A stretch of DNA of 64,000 nucleotides. Origin: Thiotrichales bacterium (lineage in GTDB: Bacteria; Pseudomonadota; Gammaproteobacteria; Beggiatoales; Beggiatoaceae). Positions 37,292 to 47,754 of the stretch are shown piece after piece. Each line of letters begins with the position of its first letter. Position 1 is the first letter of the stretch. The stretch covers positions 1 to 64,000 of the forward strand of contig JADGEH010000012.1 in the NCBI GenBank assembly GCA_016744475.1, written 5' to 3'. The notes below the pieces were generated by a model that did no database searches, was not told the DNA's origin, and saw only the letters and a list, made by a program, of their open reading frames with translations. Made by a program: the position numbers and the translations under genes.

Positions 37292-38935
37292 TTATTCCTT
37301 ACGCAATTTCTTTAAGCCTCTGAGACTGTGTGCTTCTGAAGGTGTTTCAAATGGAATCGGTTCTGGCTGAGAAGACGGGACAGGTTTGAAAAATTTGGCG
37401 AATAACTGCTGATGAGACTTTTGTGCAAAAGTCTTGAAACGTATGGCAAACTCTTCTCGCGCTTGTTGTTGCAATTGTTCTAATTGCCCCACCAACATCC
37501 CCATCGCTAATAAAGTAGCCGTGCCTACAGAAGTTTGTTGACCTAATTCATCAGCAATGCCGCGCAGATAATAGGCTTGAACTTCATAGTCTTGTAAATC
37601 CCCCAGGTTTTCTTGAAGATTTTTTAAAATCTTGATGAGTTTATTCATCTCTTTGGGGGGATACAAACTTTGAAAGAATTCCAATAAATAGCGCAGTTTT
37701 TTACCTTGTTTACGTAAATCATGCAGTTCTTCAACGGGCGTGTCCAGTTGAATCACTGAGCCACGCTTCATGATTTTACGATAGGCTTTCCAAATTCTTT
37801 CATCAGCCAAGGCTTTAATCGGACGCGCTGAATTAATCAATTGATGATGTGGGCGTGCAGGTGCATTAAGAAACACCTGCCAGTCACGAATGAATTTCTT
37901 GTAGGTCGCGGTTTGTAAATAGCGTTGCAAGCGCCCTAGTTCTAATGCCCGGTGCTGTTGTAAGTATTCATGCAAAGGTGTGAGATCAGCTTGCATGTGT
38001 TCGGGCAACATGGCGCGATAATCATCAAATTTCAGCAAATACACATCGAGATCACGAGTGGGTCCAGTGATGTCTCCAAGTTGTGCAAAGCGTGCTCGCA
38101 TACGTTCGATCATGCTTTTGGGTAGCACAAAAGGAATTTGCGTCAAAGCCGTGCGGGTGCGGCGTACAGCCACACGATAATCATGCAAAAACTCAGAATC
38201 CAAATCTTCTTGCACACCCGCTTCATTGTCTCGCAACGTGGCTAATAAGGTTTTCATCACGAATTTAGCCGCTTGATTGGCTCGCATATCCGGTGACAAT
38301 TGTAAATTTAGTTTGCTGCTATAACTGCCGGGTTCTTTATCGCTATGTTGAAGAATGCGCACGGGCAAGGGCGTATCGTCTATCTGTAAACTCAGGTCTT
38401 GGCGTAAATAATCGCTGATTTTTCGAGCGATTTTACCTTTGCCTTTGATCGGGTTTAAGTGGATAGAAGTCGGTAAGGTCTTGGCTGGACGGCCTGCGGG
38501 ATGTAATTTTGGGGTTTCTAAACGCAAGCTCAGCAAGGGATTTTGAGCCACATCCATGAGCCACCATTGTTGAATGTGTACGCTGATTTTTAATTGCGCT
38601 AATAAGGCTCGCATCTCTAACAAACCATCTAAATGATGGCGCAAAGCACTTTCAGGTAAATCCCAAGCAAAGCGCGGAATATCGCTGACGCTTAACATTT
38701 CGCTGCGTTTACCCGACAGCAGATTTTGCGTGTATAGCAGTGAACCTTCATCACTGGGTTCTGCCACCAATAAGGTGTGTTTTTTATACAATCGCCAGTC
38801 AAAACTGTCGTAATAAATACTGTGTTGGATTTGTACGTCGCTTTGATGTAAGGGCATCAATGTGCTGAGTTGTTGCTGGAGGATGTTGAGTTGTTCAATG
38901 TTGTCCAAACGAAATTGTCGGGGGTATTTTTTCAT
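37292..38935 (-). CDS. CHAD-domain protein with an N-terminal CYTH-like region
   Basis: In the 547-aa protein the C-terminal CHAD domain (about 225-515) has the conserved histidine motifs EFLHDYRVAVRRTRTAL and ELHDLRKQGKKLRYLLEFF, plus the long basic helices that bind polyphosphate. The N-terminal 200 residues resemble a divergent CYTH (triphosphate tunnel) domain, with fewer of the usual Glu/Lys/Arg pairs, so activity there is doubtful. CHAD proteins are linked to polyphosphate granules. The ribosome site is GGGAGCC. Confidence 0.85.
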   Translation of the reverse strand: MKKYPRQFRLDNIEQLNILQQQLSTLMPLHQSDVQIQHSIYYDSFDWRLYKKHTLLVAEPSDEGSLLYTQNLLSGKRSEMLSVSDIPRFAWDLPESALRHHLDGLLEMRALLAQLKISVHIQQWWLMDVAQNPLLSLRLETPKLHPAGRPAKTLPTSIHLNPIKGKGKIARKISDYLRQDLSLQIDDTPLPVRILQHSDKEPGSYSSKLNLQLSPDMRANQAAKFVMKTLLATLRDNEAGVQEDLDSEFLHDYRVAVRRTRTALTQIPFVLPKSMIERMRARFAQLGDITGPTRDLDVYLLKFDDYRAMLPEHMQADLTPLHEYLQQHRALELGRLQRYLQTATYKKFIRDWQVFLNAPARPHHQLINSARPIKALADERIWKAYRKIMKRGSVIQLDTPVEELHDLRKQGKKLRYLLEFFQSLYPPKEMNKLIKILKNLQENLGDLQDYEVQAYYLRGIADELGQQTSVGTATLLAMGMLVGQLEQLQQQAREEFAIRFKTFAQKSHQQLFAKFFKPVPSSQPEPIPFETPSEAHSLRGLKKLRKE

Positions 38936-38966
38936 TATGTTATGGCTCCCTTAGTCGATTAGGGCT

Positions 38967-39656
38967 TCAGTTTGGGGCGGAATGCGGAGTTTCACGCCCC
39001 GTATCATCGAGCAAACGCCCGTCTTGTAAAATCAATGCACGACATCCCGTAGAACGAATCAAACCTAAAGCATGTGAGGCAATGAGTACCGTCACGCCCA
39101 CTTGATTGAATTCCATAAATAATTGGATGATTTCTCGTGATAATTCTGGATCCAAATTGCCCGTGGGTTCATCCGCCAATAATAACGGCGGTTTATTAAC
39201 CACCGCACGGGCAATGCCGACACGTTGTTGTTGTCCGCCGGATAAAGTGATCGGATAACTGCGTTCTTTATCCAACAAACCCACTTTATCGAGTGCTGCA
39301 CGCACGCGACGACGAATATCTTGATGTCGAAAACCAGCAATAACCAGTGGCAAGGCCACGTTATCAAATACGGTACGATCAAATAATAGGCGATGGCTTT
39401 GAAACACTATACCCATACTACGCCGCAAATACGGCACTCGGCTTGAAGATAAGCGATTTAACTGCTGACCATTGATAATGATCTGACCGCTGCTGGCCTT
39501 CTCAATAAAAGCAATCAGGCGCAGTAAAGTGCTTTTGCCTGCACCCGAATGCCCCGTGAGAAAAGCCATTTCTCCGCGCCCAATATGAAAGTTCACCCGT
39601 TTTAGGGCTTCAAATCCACCAGGATAGCGTTTATTCACCGCGTCAAAACGAATCAT
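38967..39656 (-). CDS. ftsE: Cell division ATP-binding protein FtsE
   Basis: FtsE is the ATPase of the FtsEX complex, which drives peptidoglycan hydrolases at the septum. The ~229-aa sequence starts [14 protein letters not shown] at the ATG at 39656 (another ATG three codons upstream). Walker [10 protein letters not shown], the FtsE-type stretch [20 protein letters not shown], signature [14 protein letters not shown], Walker [13 protein letters not shown] and the His switch ASHALG are all present. The membrane partner FtsX, normally directly downstream, is missing: the next gene is the CHAD protein and the upstream gene is glyQ. Confidence 0.92.
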   Translation of the reverse strand: MIRFDAVNKRYPGGFEALKRVNFHIGRGEMAFLTGHSGAGKSTLLRLIAFIEKASSGQIIINGQQLNRLSSSRVPYLRRSMGIVFQSHRLLFDRTVFDNVALPLVIAGFRHQDIRRRVRAALDKVGLLDKERSYPITLSGGQQQRVGIARAVVNKPPLLLADEPTGNLDPELSREIIQLFMEFNQVGVTVLIASHALGLIRSTGCRALILQDGRLLDDTGRETPHSAPN

Positions 39657-39710
39657 GTCAATCATTTACTCACCGCTGTGTACACTCAAGAGTAGAGCCA
39701 TGGCGGTCAT

Positions 39711-40616
39711 TTATTTTGCACACATCGGAAAACCGAGCGCTTCACGCTTCGCATAATAGGCTTCCGCCACCGCACGCGCCAAAGTGCGCACGCGCAAAAT
39801 AAAACGTTGACGTTCGGTGACAGAAATAGCCTGACGGGCATCTAATAAATTAAACGTATGCGAGGCTTTTAGCGTCATTTCATAAGCGGGCAATGGCAAG
39901 CCTGCTTCGATGAGCTTTTTACTCTCGCTTTCATAAGTGTCAAATTGCTGAAACAAGGCATTAGTATCCGCGTGTTCAAAATTATAAGTAGACATTTCCA
40001 CTTCATTTTGATGAAACACATCGCCATAAGTGATTTTGCCTAAAGGCCCATCCGTCCAGACCAGATCGAACACGCTTTCTACGCCTTGTACATACATGGC
40101 AATGCGTTCCAAGCCGTAGGTGATTTCGCCCGTTACGGGCTTGCATTCAAGTCCACCCACTTGCTGAAAATAGGTGAATTGTGTGACTTCCATGCCATTT
40201 AACCAGACTTCCCAGCCCAAGCCCCAAGCGCCTAATGTGGGGGATTCCCAATTATCTTCCACAAAACGAATGTCATGTTCTAACGGGTCAAAACCCAAGA
40301 CTTTTAACGAATCCAAATACAGCGCTTGAATCTCTTTAGGCGAAGGTTTGATCACCACTTGGAATTGATAATAATGCTGTAAACGATTGGGGTTTTCGCC
40401 ATAACGACCGTCCGTAGGGCGGCGTGAAGGCTGCACATAAGCGGCACTCCAAGGCTCAGGCCCTATGGAACGTAAAAAAGTTGCGGGATGAAAAGTCCCA
40501 GCCCCCACTTCCATATCATAGGGTTGAACGATCACGCAGCCCTGCTGTGCCCAGTAGTTTTGCAGGGCTAAAATGAGTCCTTGGAATGTTTGAATACTGT
40601 TGGAATCTTGAGTCAA
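39711..40616 (-). CDS. glyQ: Glycine--tRNA ligase alpha subunit
   Basis: GlyQ is the catalytic alpha chain of the alpha2-beta2 glycyl-tRNA synthetase. From the TTG at 40616 the protein is 301 aa, the family length, and reads [59 protein letters not shown] and [20 protein letters not shown]. The open frame extends to 40754 but that part runs into a decayed repeat and is not family-like. The beta subunit gene glyS usually follows; here ftsE follows, so glyS lies elsewhere. Confidence 0.96.
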   Translation of the reverse strand: MTQDSNSIQTFQGLILALQNYWAQQGCVIVQPYDMEVGAGTFHPATFLRSIGPEPWSAAYVQPSRRPTDGRYGENPNRLQHYYQFQVVIKPSPKEIQALYLDSLKVLGFDPLEHDIRFVEDNWESPTLGAWGLGWEVWLNGMEVTQFTYFQQVGGLECKPVTGEITYGLERIAMYVQGVESVFDLVWTDGPLGKITYGDVFHQNEVEMSTYNFEHADTNALFQQFDTYESESKKLIEAGLPLPAYEMTLKASHTFNLLDARQAISVTERQRFILRVRTLARAVAEAYYAKREALGFPMCAK

Positions 40617-40635
40617 GGTGAATATCCGCCTGAGT

Positions 40636-40704
40636 GAATAGACTGGTCCAAGCTTAAAACAGCGCTGCTTTTCGCTACGGCGTTTAAACCCAGACAAGTC
40701 TAAT
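40636..40704. repeat. Decayed type B repeat remnant upstream of glyQ
   Basis: cttttcgctacggcgtttaa followed by cagacaagtctaa (about 40668-40704) resembles the type B terminus cttttcgctacgatgtctac...caagtctatt seen at 9225-9262. The left flank aatagact (near 40637) may be the opposite end. The match is imperfect and the call is tentative. Confidence 0.4.
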
Positions 40705-40961
40705 GATGAATGTAAATACTGGGAATTATAGAAACTCAATGATAAAACTGCCAAACAAAAACGCAGAGGATGGGTTTATAGGCTTAAAATGCGCTTTTTT
40801 GAGGGGTTTTTCCAGCGTCAGATAAGGCGCTGAAATTGCGCAAAATACAGACGCGATCTGCTATGCTTTTCTCATCCAGCTAAACCTTTTTACTTTTCTT
40901 CCTAAGTCGTCTTGCAAAAGCCCCTTATCAAAGGCTCATTCTATAACAATGGAGACCCATC

Positions 40962-42274
<1,313 letters not shown>

Positions 42275-42299
42275 CTCGCAGTGTTGATAGAAGAGAATG

Positions 42300-42364
42300 A
42301 GAGCCTATACGAAGATGGGGAATCGAAGTGAAAATTCGCTTTATCCCGTTTTCGTATAGGCTCT
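42300..42364. repeat. Minimal type A repeat (65 bp, ends only)
   Basis: It keeps both AGAGCCTATACGAA ends and short flanking parts (gatggggaatcgaagtg and tttatcccgtt) but lacks the whole central core present in the 161-bp copies. It lies 25 bases after wrbA and could act as a transcription-ending hairpin. Confidence 0.88.
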
Positions 42365-42545
42365 GAGTATTTGAGGGTTTGACAATGGACGAGTAGAGGG
42401 AGAATCCTCGTCGCAAAAGCAGGGGGGGGTAAGAGAGTTTTTTTATTCGTTATGAATGAAAAAGCCGATTTATATCCACTGTTTTGTTGTTGAGGCATAC
42501 CCCGCCACTTGTCTAATGGTGTTCATTTCACCGTCCAGGAAAAAC

Positions 42546-45050
42546 ATGGAAACATTAGATCAAAGTCTACAAGCCTTGCGCACCAAATACGCAGAAAAAC
42601 TACCCCGTGTTTTAAGTCAGATAGATGATTTATGGGCGGCTTTAAATCTTCAGTGGCAAGTGGAACGTTTAGATGAACTCCATGCCAGAATACATAAGGT
42701 AGCAGGTTCTGCGGGTAGTTTTGGTTTCAATGAACTTAGTCGTGTTGCGCGTGAACTAGAAATTTTCTTACAAGACTTGCAACGCCGCACCACCCCCGCC
42801 AATGAGGTTGAACGAAAACATATTTCAACTCATCTCAGCGCCTTTCATCAAGCCGCTCAACAAAACCCGCCTACCACCCCTTCTCATCATCCTGAAGTGA
42901 TAAGCGCAGCTTCTGCTTTTGCTTCTACACCTATTTCTGGGAAACTCATCTATTTAGTCGATGATGATACTGAACTGAGTGATTATTTGGCGTTACAAAT
43001 TCGTCAATCAGGATTTGAAGTGAAGGTTTTTAATCAAGTGGATTATTTGCCGGATGCTGTACGCCAGAGAGTACCGGATGTATTGTTAATGGATATTATG
43101 TTGGCTGAAGATGATTTAGCAGGGCCTCGCATTATTTTTAATCTACAAAAACATCGTCAACATCCCCCGCCCGTTGTCTTTATGTCAGCTCGAGTGGATA
43201 TGAAAGCTCGCCTTGCTTCAGTCCGTGCGGGCGGTCATGCCTATTTTACGAAACCCATCAATATCAACGCTTTGATTCATAAGTTGATGGAACTGGCTCA
43301 TCCTTTAGAAAATGATACCTTGCGGGTATTGATTGTTGATGATAGCGGTGATTACGCAGAAGACTTCACGGCGACTTTGCATGATGAAGGTATTCAGGTC
43401 AAAACGTTATTAAAGCCCCTGCAAATGACACAAGCGATGGATAAGTTTGCGCCTCAATTGGTATTGATTAATCAGCATTTACCAGGATTAAATGGGGTTG
43501 AATTAGCACAAATTATTTTGCAGCAAGAAGCCTATCAACAATTACCCGTGATCTTATTTAGTGAAGAATTTAATCCCGATTTACAACGGGCTTGTCGTCA
43601 GGGGATTGCTCAAGATTATATTACAACACAAATTGAACCTGCCTATTTAGCCGCATTAGTACAGCACCGTATTCTTCAAGCACAACGCTTGCAGGTGCAT
43701 CAGCATCAAGAAGATAAGCATCAGTTAAATACGGGCGAGACCAATCATTTGAATAAAGATCGCCTCACTGGTTTATATAAGCGCAAATATTTATTAGATA
43801 AAATTGAAATTGTGGCTAAGCAACAAGAAGAGGATGAGCATTCTTCTTGTTTGTTATATATTAAATTAGATAATTATCGTGATCTTGATCGGGCGATGGG
43901 TTTAACCGCGACTGAAGCATTAGTCGTAGAAACTGCACGGTTTTTACAAACTCAAATTCAAACTGAAGAAGTATTATCGCGTTTAAGTGATGATACTTTT
44001 ATGATTCTGACACGCCACCGTTCTTTGAACAATGTGCGAGCTTTGGCTGAATTGATTCGCACCACGTTAGAAAATCATGTCACGGAAGCCGATGATGGTG
44101 AACACATTCTGAGCACTTGTACGGTAGGTCTGAGTTTGTGCCATCAATCGCATATCAAAAACCCCGAACAAGCATTGTTAGAGGCTGAAAATGCCTGCGT
44201 CTTAGGGCAAAGCAAAGCTGGAGGTAATCGAGTCAGCTTGCATCAGTCGGCTATGGCTGAAAAACGTGAGCAACAACATCATGAGCATTGGCGGCAAACC
44301 ATTGAATTAGCTTTAGAATACAATACATTTTTCTTGGTATTTCAGCCCATTACTCACTTACATGGGGACACCAAAACGCTCTATGATGTGTTACTACGTC
44401 TGCAAAATCCTGATAAAAATGCAGATGATATTTTGCCCACTTGTTTTTTACCGATAGCAGAAGATACTGGGCAGCTTAAAGCCATTGATCGTTGGGTGAT
44501 AAAAACGGCCATAGTCACACTCATGCGTGAATACAAAAAAAACTATCCTGTGACCTTTATTGTGCGTTTATCTGAAATATCGGTGCTGGATGATAGTTTA
44601 TTGGGTTGGTTAAATGACAGCCTGCGTTTAGTGTCTTTTCCTCATGAACATTTGTTATTTGATATACCTAAGATGCTGGCTCACAAGCACTTAAAGCGAG
44701 TACAAGATTTTATCAAAGAGATTAAAGCATTAGGTTGTGGTTTGGTGTTAAGCCATATTGATGAGCAAAGCCATTCTCAGCAATTGTTACATGTATTACA
44801 GCCTGATTTTATAAAATTAGACAATGATCTCATTCATGCCTTGGCTAATAGTGAAAATACCATACAAGACAGTCTTTTAAGCTTGGTTCAAGAGGTACAT
44901 GAGCAGCATAAATTAGTCATCGCACCTTTTGTTGAAAATATGCAATGCTTAAATAAACTCTGGCAATGTGAAATTGATTATATTGAGGGACATTTTGTTG
45001 AAGCACCAGAAAAGCATTTAAATTATGACTTTAACGCTAAAGAGGGGTAA
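42546..45050 (+). CDS. Hpt - receiver - receiver - degenerate GGDEF - degenerate EAL signalling protein
   Basis: The 834-aa cytoplasmic protein starts at the ATG at 42546, with CAGGAAAAA upstream. Hpt domain: phospho-acceptor His50 in ARIHKVAGSAGSFGF. Receiver 1 keeps its Asp (VLLMDIMLAEDD, near 183). Receiver 2 has Asn in that place (LVLINQHLPG, near 306). The GGDEF motif reads RLSDDTF, so it should not make c-di-GMP. The EAL motif reads YDVLLRL, and the usual NLS and DDFG motifs read RLS and SHID, so it should not cleave it. Degenerate EAL domains can still bind c-di-GMP, as in FimX. I infer a phosphorelay-linked scaffold or c-di-GMP receptor. Confidence 0.85.
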   Translation: METLDQSLQALRTKYAEKLPRVLSQIDDLWAALNLQWQVERLDELHARIHKVAGSAGSFGFNELSRVARELEIFLQDLQRRTTPANEVERKHISTHLSAFHQAAQQNPPTTPSHHPEVISAASAFASTPISGKLIYLVDDDTELSDYLALQIRQSGFEVKVFNQVDYLPDAVRQRVPDVLLMDIMLAEDDLAGPRIIFNLQKHRQHPPPVVFMSARVDMKARLASVRAGGHAYFTKPININALIHKLMELAHPLENDTLRVLIVDDSGDYAEDFTATLHDEGIQVKTLLKPLQMTQAMDKFAPQLVLINQHLPGLNGVELAQIILQQEAYQQLPVILFSEEFNPDLQRACRQGIAQDYITTQIEPAYLAALVQHRILQAQRLQVHQHQEDKHQLNTGETNHLNKDRLTGLYKRKYLLDKIEIVAKQQEEDEHSSCLLYIKLDNYRDLDRAMGLTATEALVVETARFLQTQIQTEEVLSRLSDDTFMILTRHRSLNNVRALAELIRTTLENHVTEADDGEHILSTCTVGLSLCHQSHIKNPEQALLEAENACVLGQSKAGGNRVSLHQSAMAEKREQQHHEHWRQTIELALEYNTFFLVFQPITHLHGDTKTLYDVLLRLQNPDKNADDILPTCFLPIAEDTGQLKAIDRWVIKTAIVTLMREYKKNYPVTFIVRLSEISVLDDSLLGWLNDSLRLVSFPHEHLLFDIPKMLAHKHLKRVQDFIKEIKALGCGLVLSHIDEQSHSQQLLHVLQPDFIKLDNDLIHALANSENTIQDSLLSLVQEVHEQHKLVIAPFVENMQCLNKLWQCEIDYIEGHFVEAPEKHLNYDFNAKEG

Positions 45051-45169
45051 TTATCCTAATAGCCTCCTTCATTTAAGATACTTTTTGAACTATTCCATCA
45101 TTGTCACCTTATGTCATGATAGCGTTTTTACCACCTCTTAGTATCATGTTTTATAGAAGGAGAACTCAC

Positions 45170-46783
45170 TTGAAACGCAGTTTTTATTGGCCTCTTGCCA
45201 TAGCAGGCTTGATCACTCTAAGCGCTTGTTCTTATGATGATAATCAAGCATACACTGTGCAAAACTTTATACAAGGTGCCGCGTTCAACGGCACTGTCTC
45301 AGTTAATTTTAGCCCTGATAATGAACTGTTCATTATTGATGCTTTTTCTAAAAGAATTGTAAAAATAGATCAACAATCAGGTGAGGTTCTAGAATCCCTA
45401 ACCGAAAAAGTAGATGGCCCAGCAGATTTGGATTTTGCACCTGATGGAACTTTATATTGGGTAAATATATTTTCAGGCGAAGTGTATAAAAGAACCACGG
45501 AGGGTGTCGTGAGTTTAGTGGCTGAATTAAATACAGTGGTAGATGGTATTACGGTGAATGCTGAAGGCCGAATTTTCACGGCAAGCTTTGTGCCGGGTGA
45601 AGATGCTTTATGGGAACTCGATCCTTTAGGGGTACAGCCGCCGCGTGTGGTGGTGGAATTAGGGGGGTTTGATGCCTTTGATTTCGGCCCTGATGGCTAT
45701 TTATACGCACCTGATTATCTCAATGGCACAGGGCAGGTTTACCGTATTGATGTCGATACCGGAGAGGTTAAAGTTATTGCTGATGGTTTTTGCCAGCCGA
45801 TTTCCACTAAATTTAGCCAGGCGGGCGAATTATATGTGCTAGACCATTTATGCCCACAGGTGGTCAAAGTGGATGTAACAACAGGTGCCAAAACGCTCAT
45901 CGCTGAGGTTGATGCGGGTGCCGATAATTTTGCTTTTAATCAACAAGATGAGTTGTTTATTGCTTTTAATGCCGATTCTTATATTGGTAAAGTGAATAAT
46001 GATGGCTCAGTCGATAAAATCACTCGAGGAGGCGTATCTGCACCCGGCGGCATTGCGATTCGCCCTGATGGCTCACTATTTGTGTCTGATGTGTTTGGCT
46101 TACGCCGTTTTGATGCAGCCAGTGGTGAGCTGCAACAATCGTTTTATACCGATGATGGCATCATTCCGGCTCTGAGTCTTTACGACGATGGTCAATATTT
46201 AATCACCACCTCCCATCTTTTTGGCGGTTTTGTGCAAGTGTGGAACCCCAGCACGGGAACCGCCGTTGAAACACACGTTGATTTCCAACAACCCATAAAC
46301 GCTATCCGTTTTCGTGATGAGGTGATTGTCGCAGACATGGGGATTGGCAGTGTGGTGACACTGAATGGGCGCACGCCATTGATTGAAGGACTGAAAGTAC
46401 CCGCAGGTTTAGCTGCTAATGGCGATGATTTATATGTGGGCGATTGGGAAACAGGTACGATTTGGAAAGCGGTAGAAGCGGGCGTGTCACTCAATCCACC
46501 GCAAGCTGTAGTCGAAAATTTGTCCAAACCTGAAGGCATCGCGTTTGACAATGAAGGCCGCTTATTGGTGGTTGAGGTGGGTAATAAGCGTTTAATCCGC
46601 ATTGATTTTACAGACAACAGCACCTTTGTCATAGCGGAAGATTTAGCTTTAGGATTAGAACCGCCTAAAGGTGCAGCGCCTACTTGGGTCGCCTTAAGCA
46701 GCGTGGCAGTGTCTTCATCCGGCGCATTGTATGTGACCAGTGACGTGGATAATCTCATTTATAAAATCGAGGAAAATAAATAG
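45170..46783 (+). CDS. NHL/beta-propeller lipoprotein
   Basis: I start at the TTG at 45170, preceded by AGAAGGAGA at 45156-45164. This gives a clean lipoprotein signal: KRSFYWPLAIAGLITLSAC, with the lipobox LSAC. The mature part is 500-odd residues of NHL/SMP-30-like beta-propeller blades (FAPDGTLYWVNIFSGEVYK, IRPDGSLFVSDVFGL, FDNEGRLLVVEVGNKRLIRI and others). Upstream ATGs would put a foreign sequence ahead of the signal. It is probably anchored in the outer membrane or inner-membrane periplasmic face; ligand unknown. Confidence 0.85.
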   Translation: MKRSFYWPLAIAGLITLSACSYDDNQAYTVQNFIQGAAFNGTVSVNFSPDNELFIIDAFSKRIVKIDQQSGEVLESLTEKVDGPADLDFAPDGTLYWVNIFSGEVYKRTTEGVVSLVAELNTVVDGITVNAEGRIFTASFVPGEDALWELDPLGVQPPRVVVELGGFDAFDFGPDGYLYAPDYLNGTGQVYRIDVDTGEVKVIADGFCQPISTKFSQAGELYVLDHLCPQVVKVDVTTGAKTLIAEVDAGADNFAFNQQDELFIAFNADSYIGKVNNDGSVDKITRGGVSAPGGIAIRPDGSLFVSDVFGLRRFDAASGELQQSFYTDDGIIPALSLYDDGQYLITTSHLFGGFVQVWNPSTGTAVETHVDFQQPINAIRFRDEVIVADMGIGSVVTLNGRTPLIEGLKVPAGLAANGDDLYVGDWETGTIWKAVEAGVSLNPPQAVVENLSKPEGIAFDNEGRLLVVEVGNKRLIRIDFTDNSTFVIAEDLALGLEPPKGAAPTWVALSSVAVSSSGALYVTSDVDNLIYKIEENK

Positions 46784-46904
46784 ATTTATCCAGGCTTAAG
46801 CGCCGTAGCGATTTGCCGCCCTCCTAGCTGGGGGCGGTATACGTTTCCCCTCTCTTTCCCCTCTGCATCACTCGCATAAAACCGCATACAAACACAGCAT
46901 CATT

Positions 46905-47037
46905 AAGGGATATTCATCGACTGCAAAGGCGTGAATTTTGGCCTCTCTTTCCGCTTTTTCTCGTTCAATAGCTCGCTATTCGTCTCAAAACCACACCTTT
47001 TCGCTACGATGCCTACCCCTCCGCAACAAGTTTATTA
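46905..47037 (-). repeat. Type B repeat, partial copy
   Basis: Read on the minus strand it runs from aataaacttgttgcggaggg through the shared core (cgtagcgaaaaggtgtggtt, tagcgagcta) to a decayed end near aagggatattcatcg. It is about 133 bp. Confidence 0.8.
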
Positions 47038-47056
47038 GCCACAAAACCGCCCTTTT

Positions 47057-47217
47057 AGAGCCTATACGAAAACGGGATAATCGGCTGCAAATCCGCCCTT
47101 TTGGTCAGGTTTTCCGCTTTTTTTCGTTAAATAGCCCGCTATTCGCCTTCAAAAACCGAAAAACCTGCCTCAAAATAGCGCATTTTCGCTTCGATTCCCC
47201 ATCTTCGTATAGGCTCT
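47057..47217 (-). repeat. Type A repeat, complete copy 2 (161 bp)
   Basis: The same ends as copy 1 (AGAGCCTATACGAA in inverted orientation), but the element lies in the opposite direction. The central palindrome is aatagcccgctatt. It is 20 bases from the partial type B copy. Confidence 0.93.
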
Positions 47218-47532
47218 TAAATGTGCTTTAAGGAAGCGAAATGAGAGCAGTTATACTACTCAAGCCATCCGCAGATGAGCAGGTGGTAGTGATTGTTGCT
47301 ATTTGAGGATAAGATGAACTATTGATACTCTGCACATCAAATAAAGGCAAAAAACTTGCAGTTACTGGTGGCTGTTTTAAGCGTCATCATGCGGCTGTTG
47401 CTCTTGTGCTCATAGATATGTGTTAAAAGGCCAGTCAAGAAAAAAGTGGTGTCAGCATCACTGGTTGACGTTTGCTAAACTTTTTGAAAATGAACATAAG
47501 CACGCTTTATTTTATGTCTTGACCCTTTAACA

Positions 47533-47703
47533 TTAGACTTGTTGCGAGGGGTAGGCATCGTAGCGAAAAGATGTGGTTTTGAGGCGGTTTTTTCGGTTTT
47601 TTGGGGCAAATAACGGGTTATTTGTCGAGAAAAAGCGGAAAAATAGGCCAAAATCTACGACTTTTGCAGTCGATGCATGTCCCTTGCAACAAGTTTATTT
47701 AAC
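47533..47703 (+). repeat. Type B repeat, complete copy
   Basis: The ends are acttgttgcgaggg and, inverted, acttgttgcaaggg. The core (gtggttttgaggcggttttt, then tttttggggcaaataacggg) is clearly related to the type A core, but the termini are different. It lies about 50 bases upstream of the DsbC-like gene. Confidence 0.88.
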
Positions 47704-47754
47704 CAACGTCATCACTTTGCCAAACTTTAAGTGAATGACGATTGGGAGACGCTC

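Larger units (their letters stand above)
46784..47754. other. Gene-free repeat nest
   Basis: This 970-base gap holds, in order: a pyrimidine-rich stretch, a partial type B repeat, a complete type A repeat, a recurrence of actcaagccatccgc (47258-47272), about 240 bases with no recognised repeat, and a complete type B repeat. In the unexplained part the plus strand can be read as a short fragment NKGKKLAVTGGCFKRHHAAV that ends in a stop; it might be a gene relic. The right end carries the leader of the DsbC-like gene. Confidence 0.7.

Noticed and set aside
46938-47231. 97-codon plus-strand frame in the repeat nest
   Set aside because: It is entirely composed of type B and type A repeat sequence.
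47340-47430. Possible transposase or gene relic (NKGKKLAVTGGCFKRHHAAV)
   Set aside because: Too short, with no start and no recognised match; mentioned only as part of the gene-free region.
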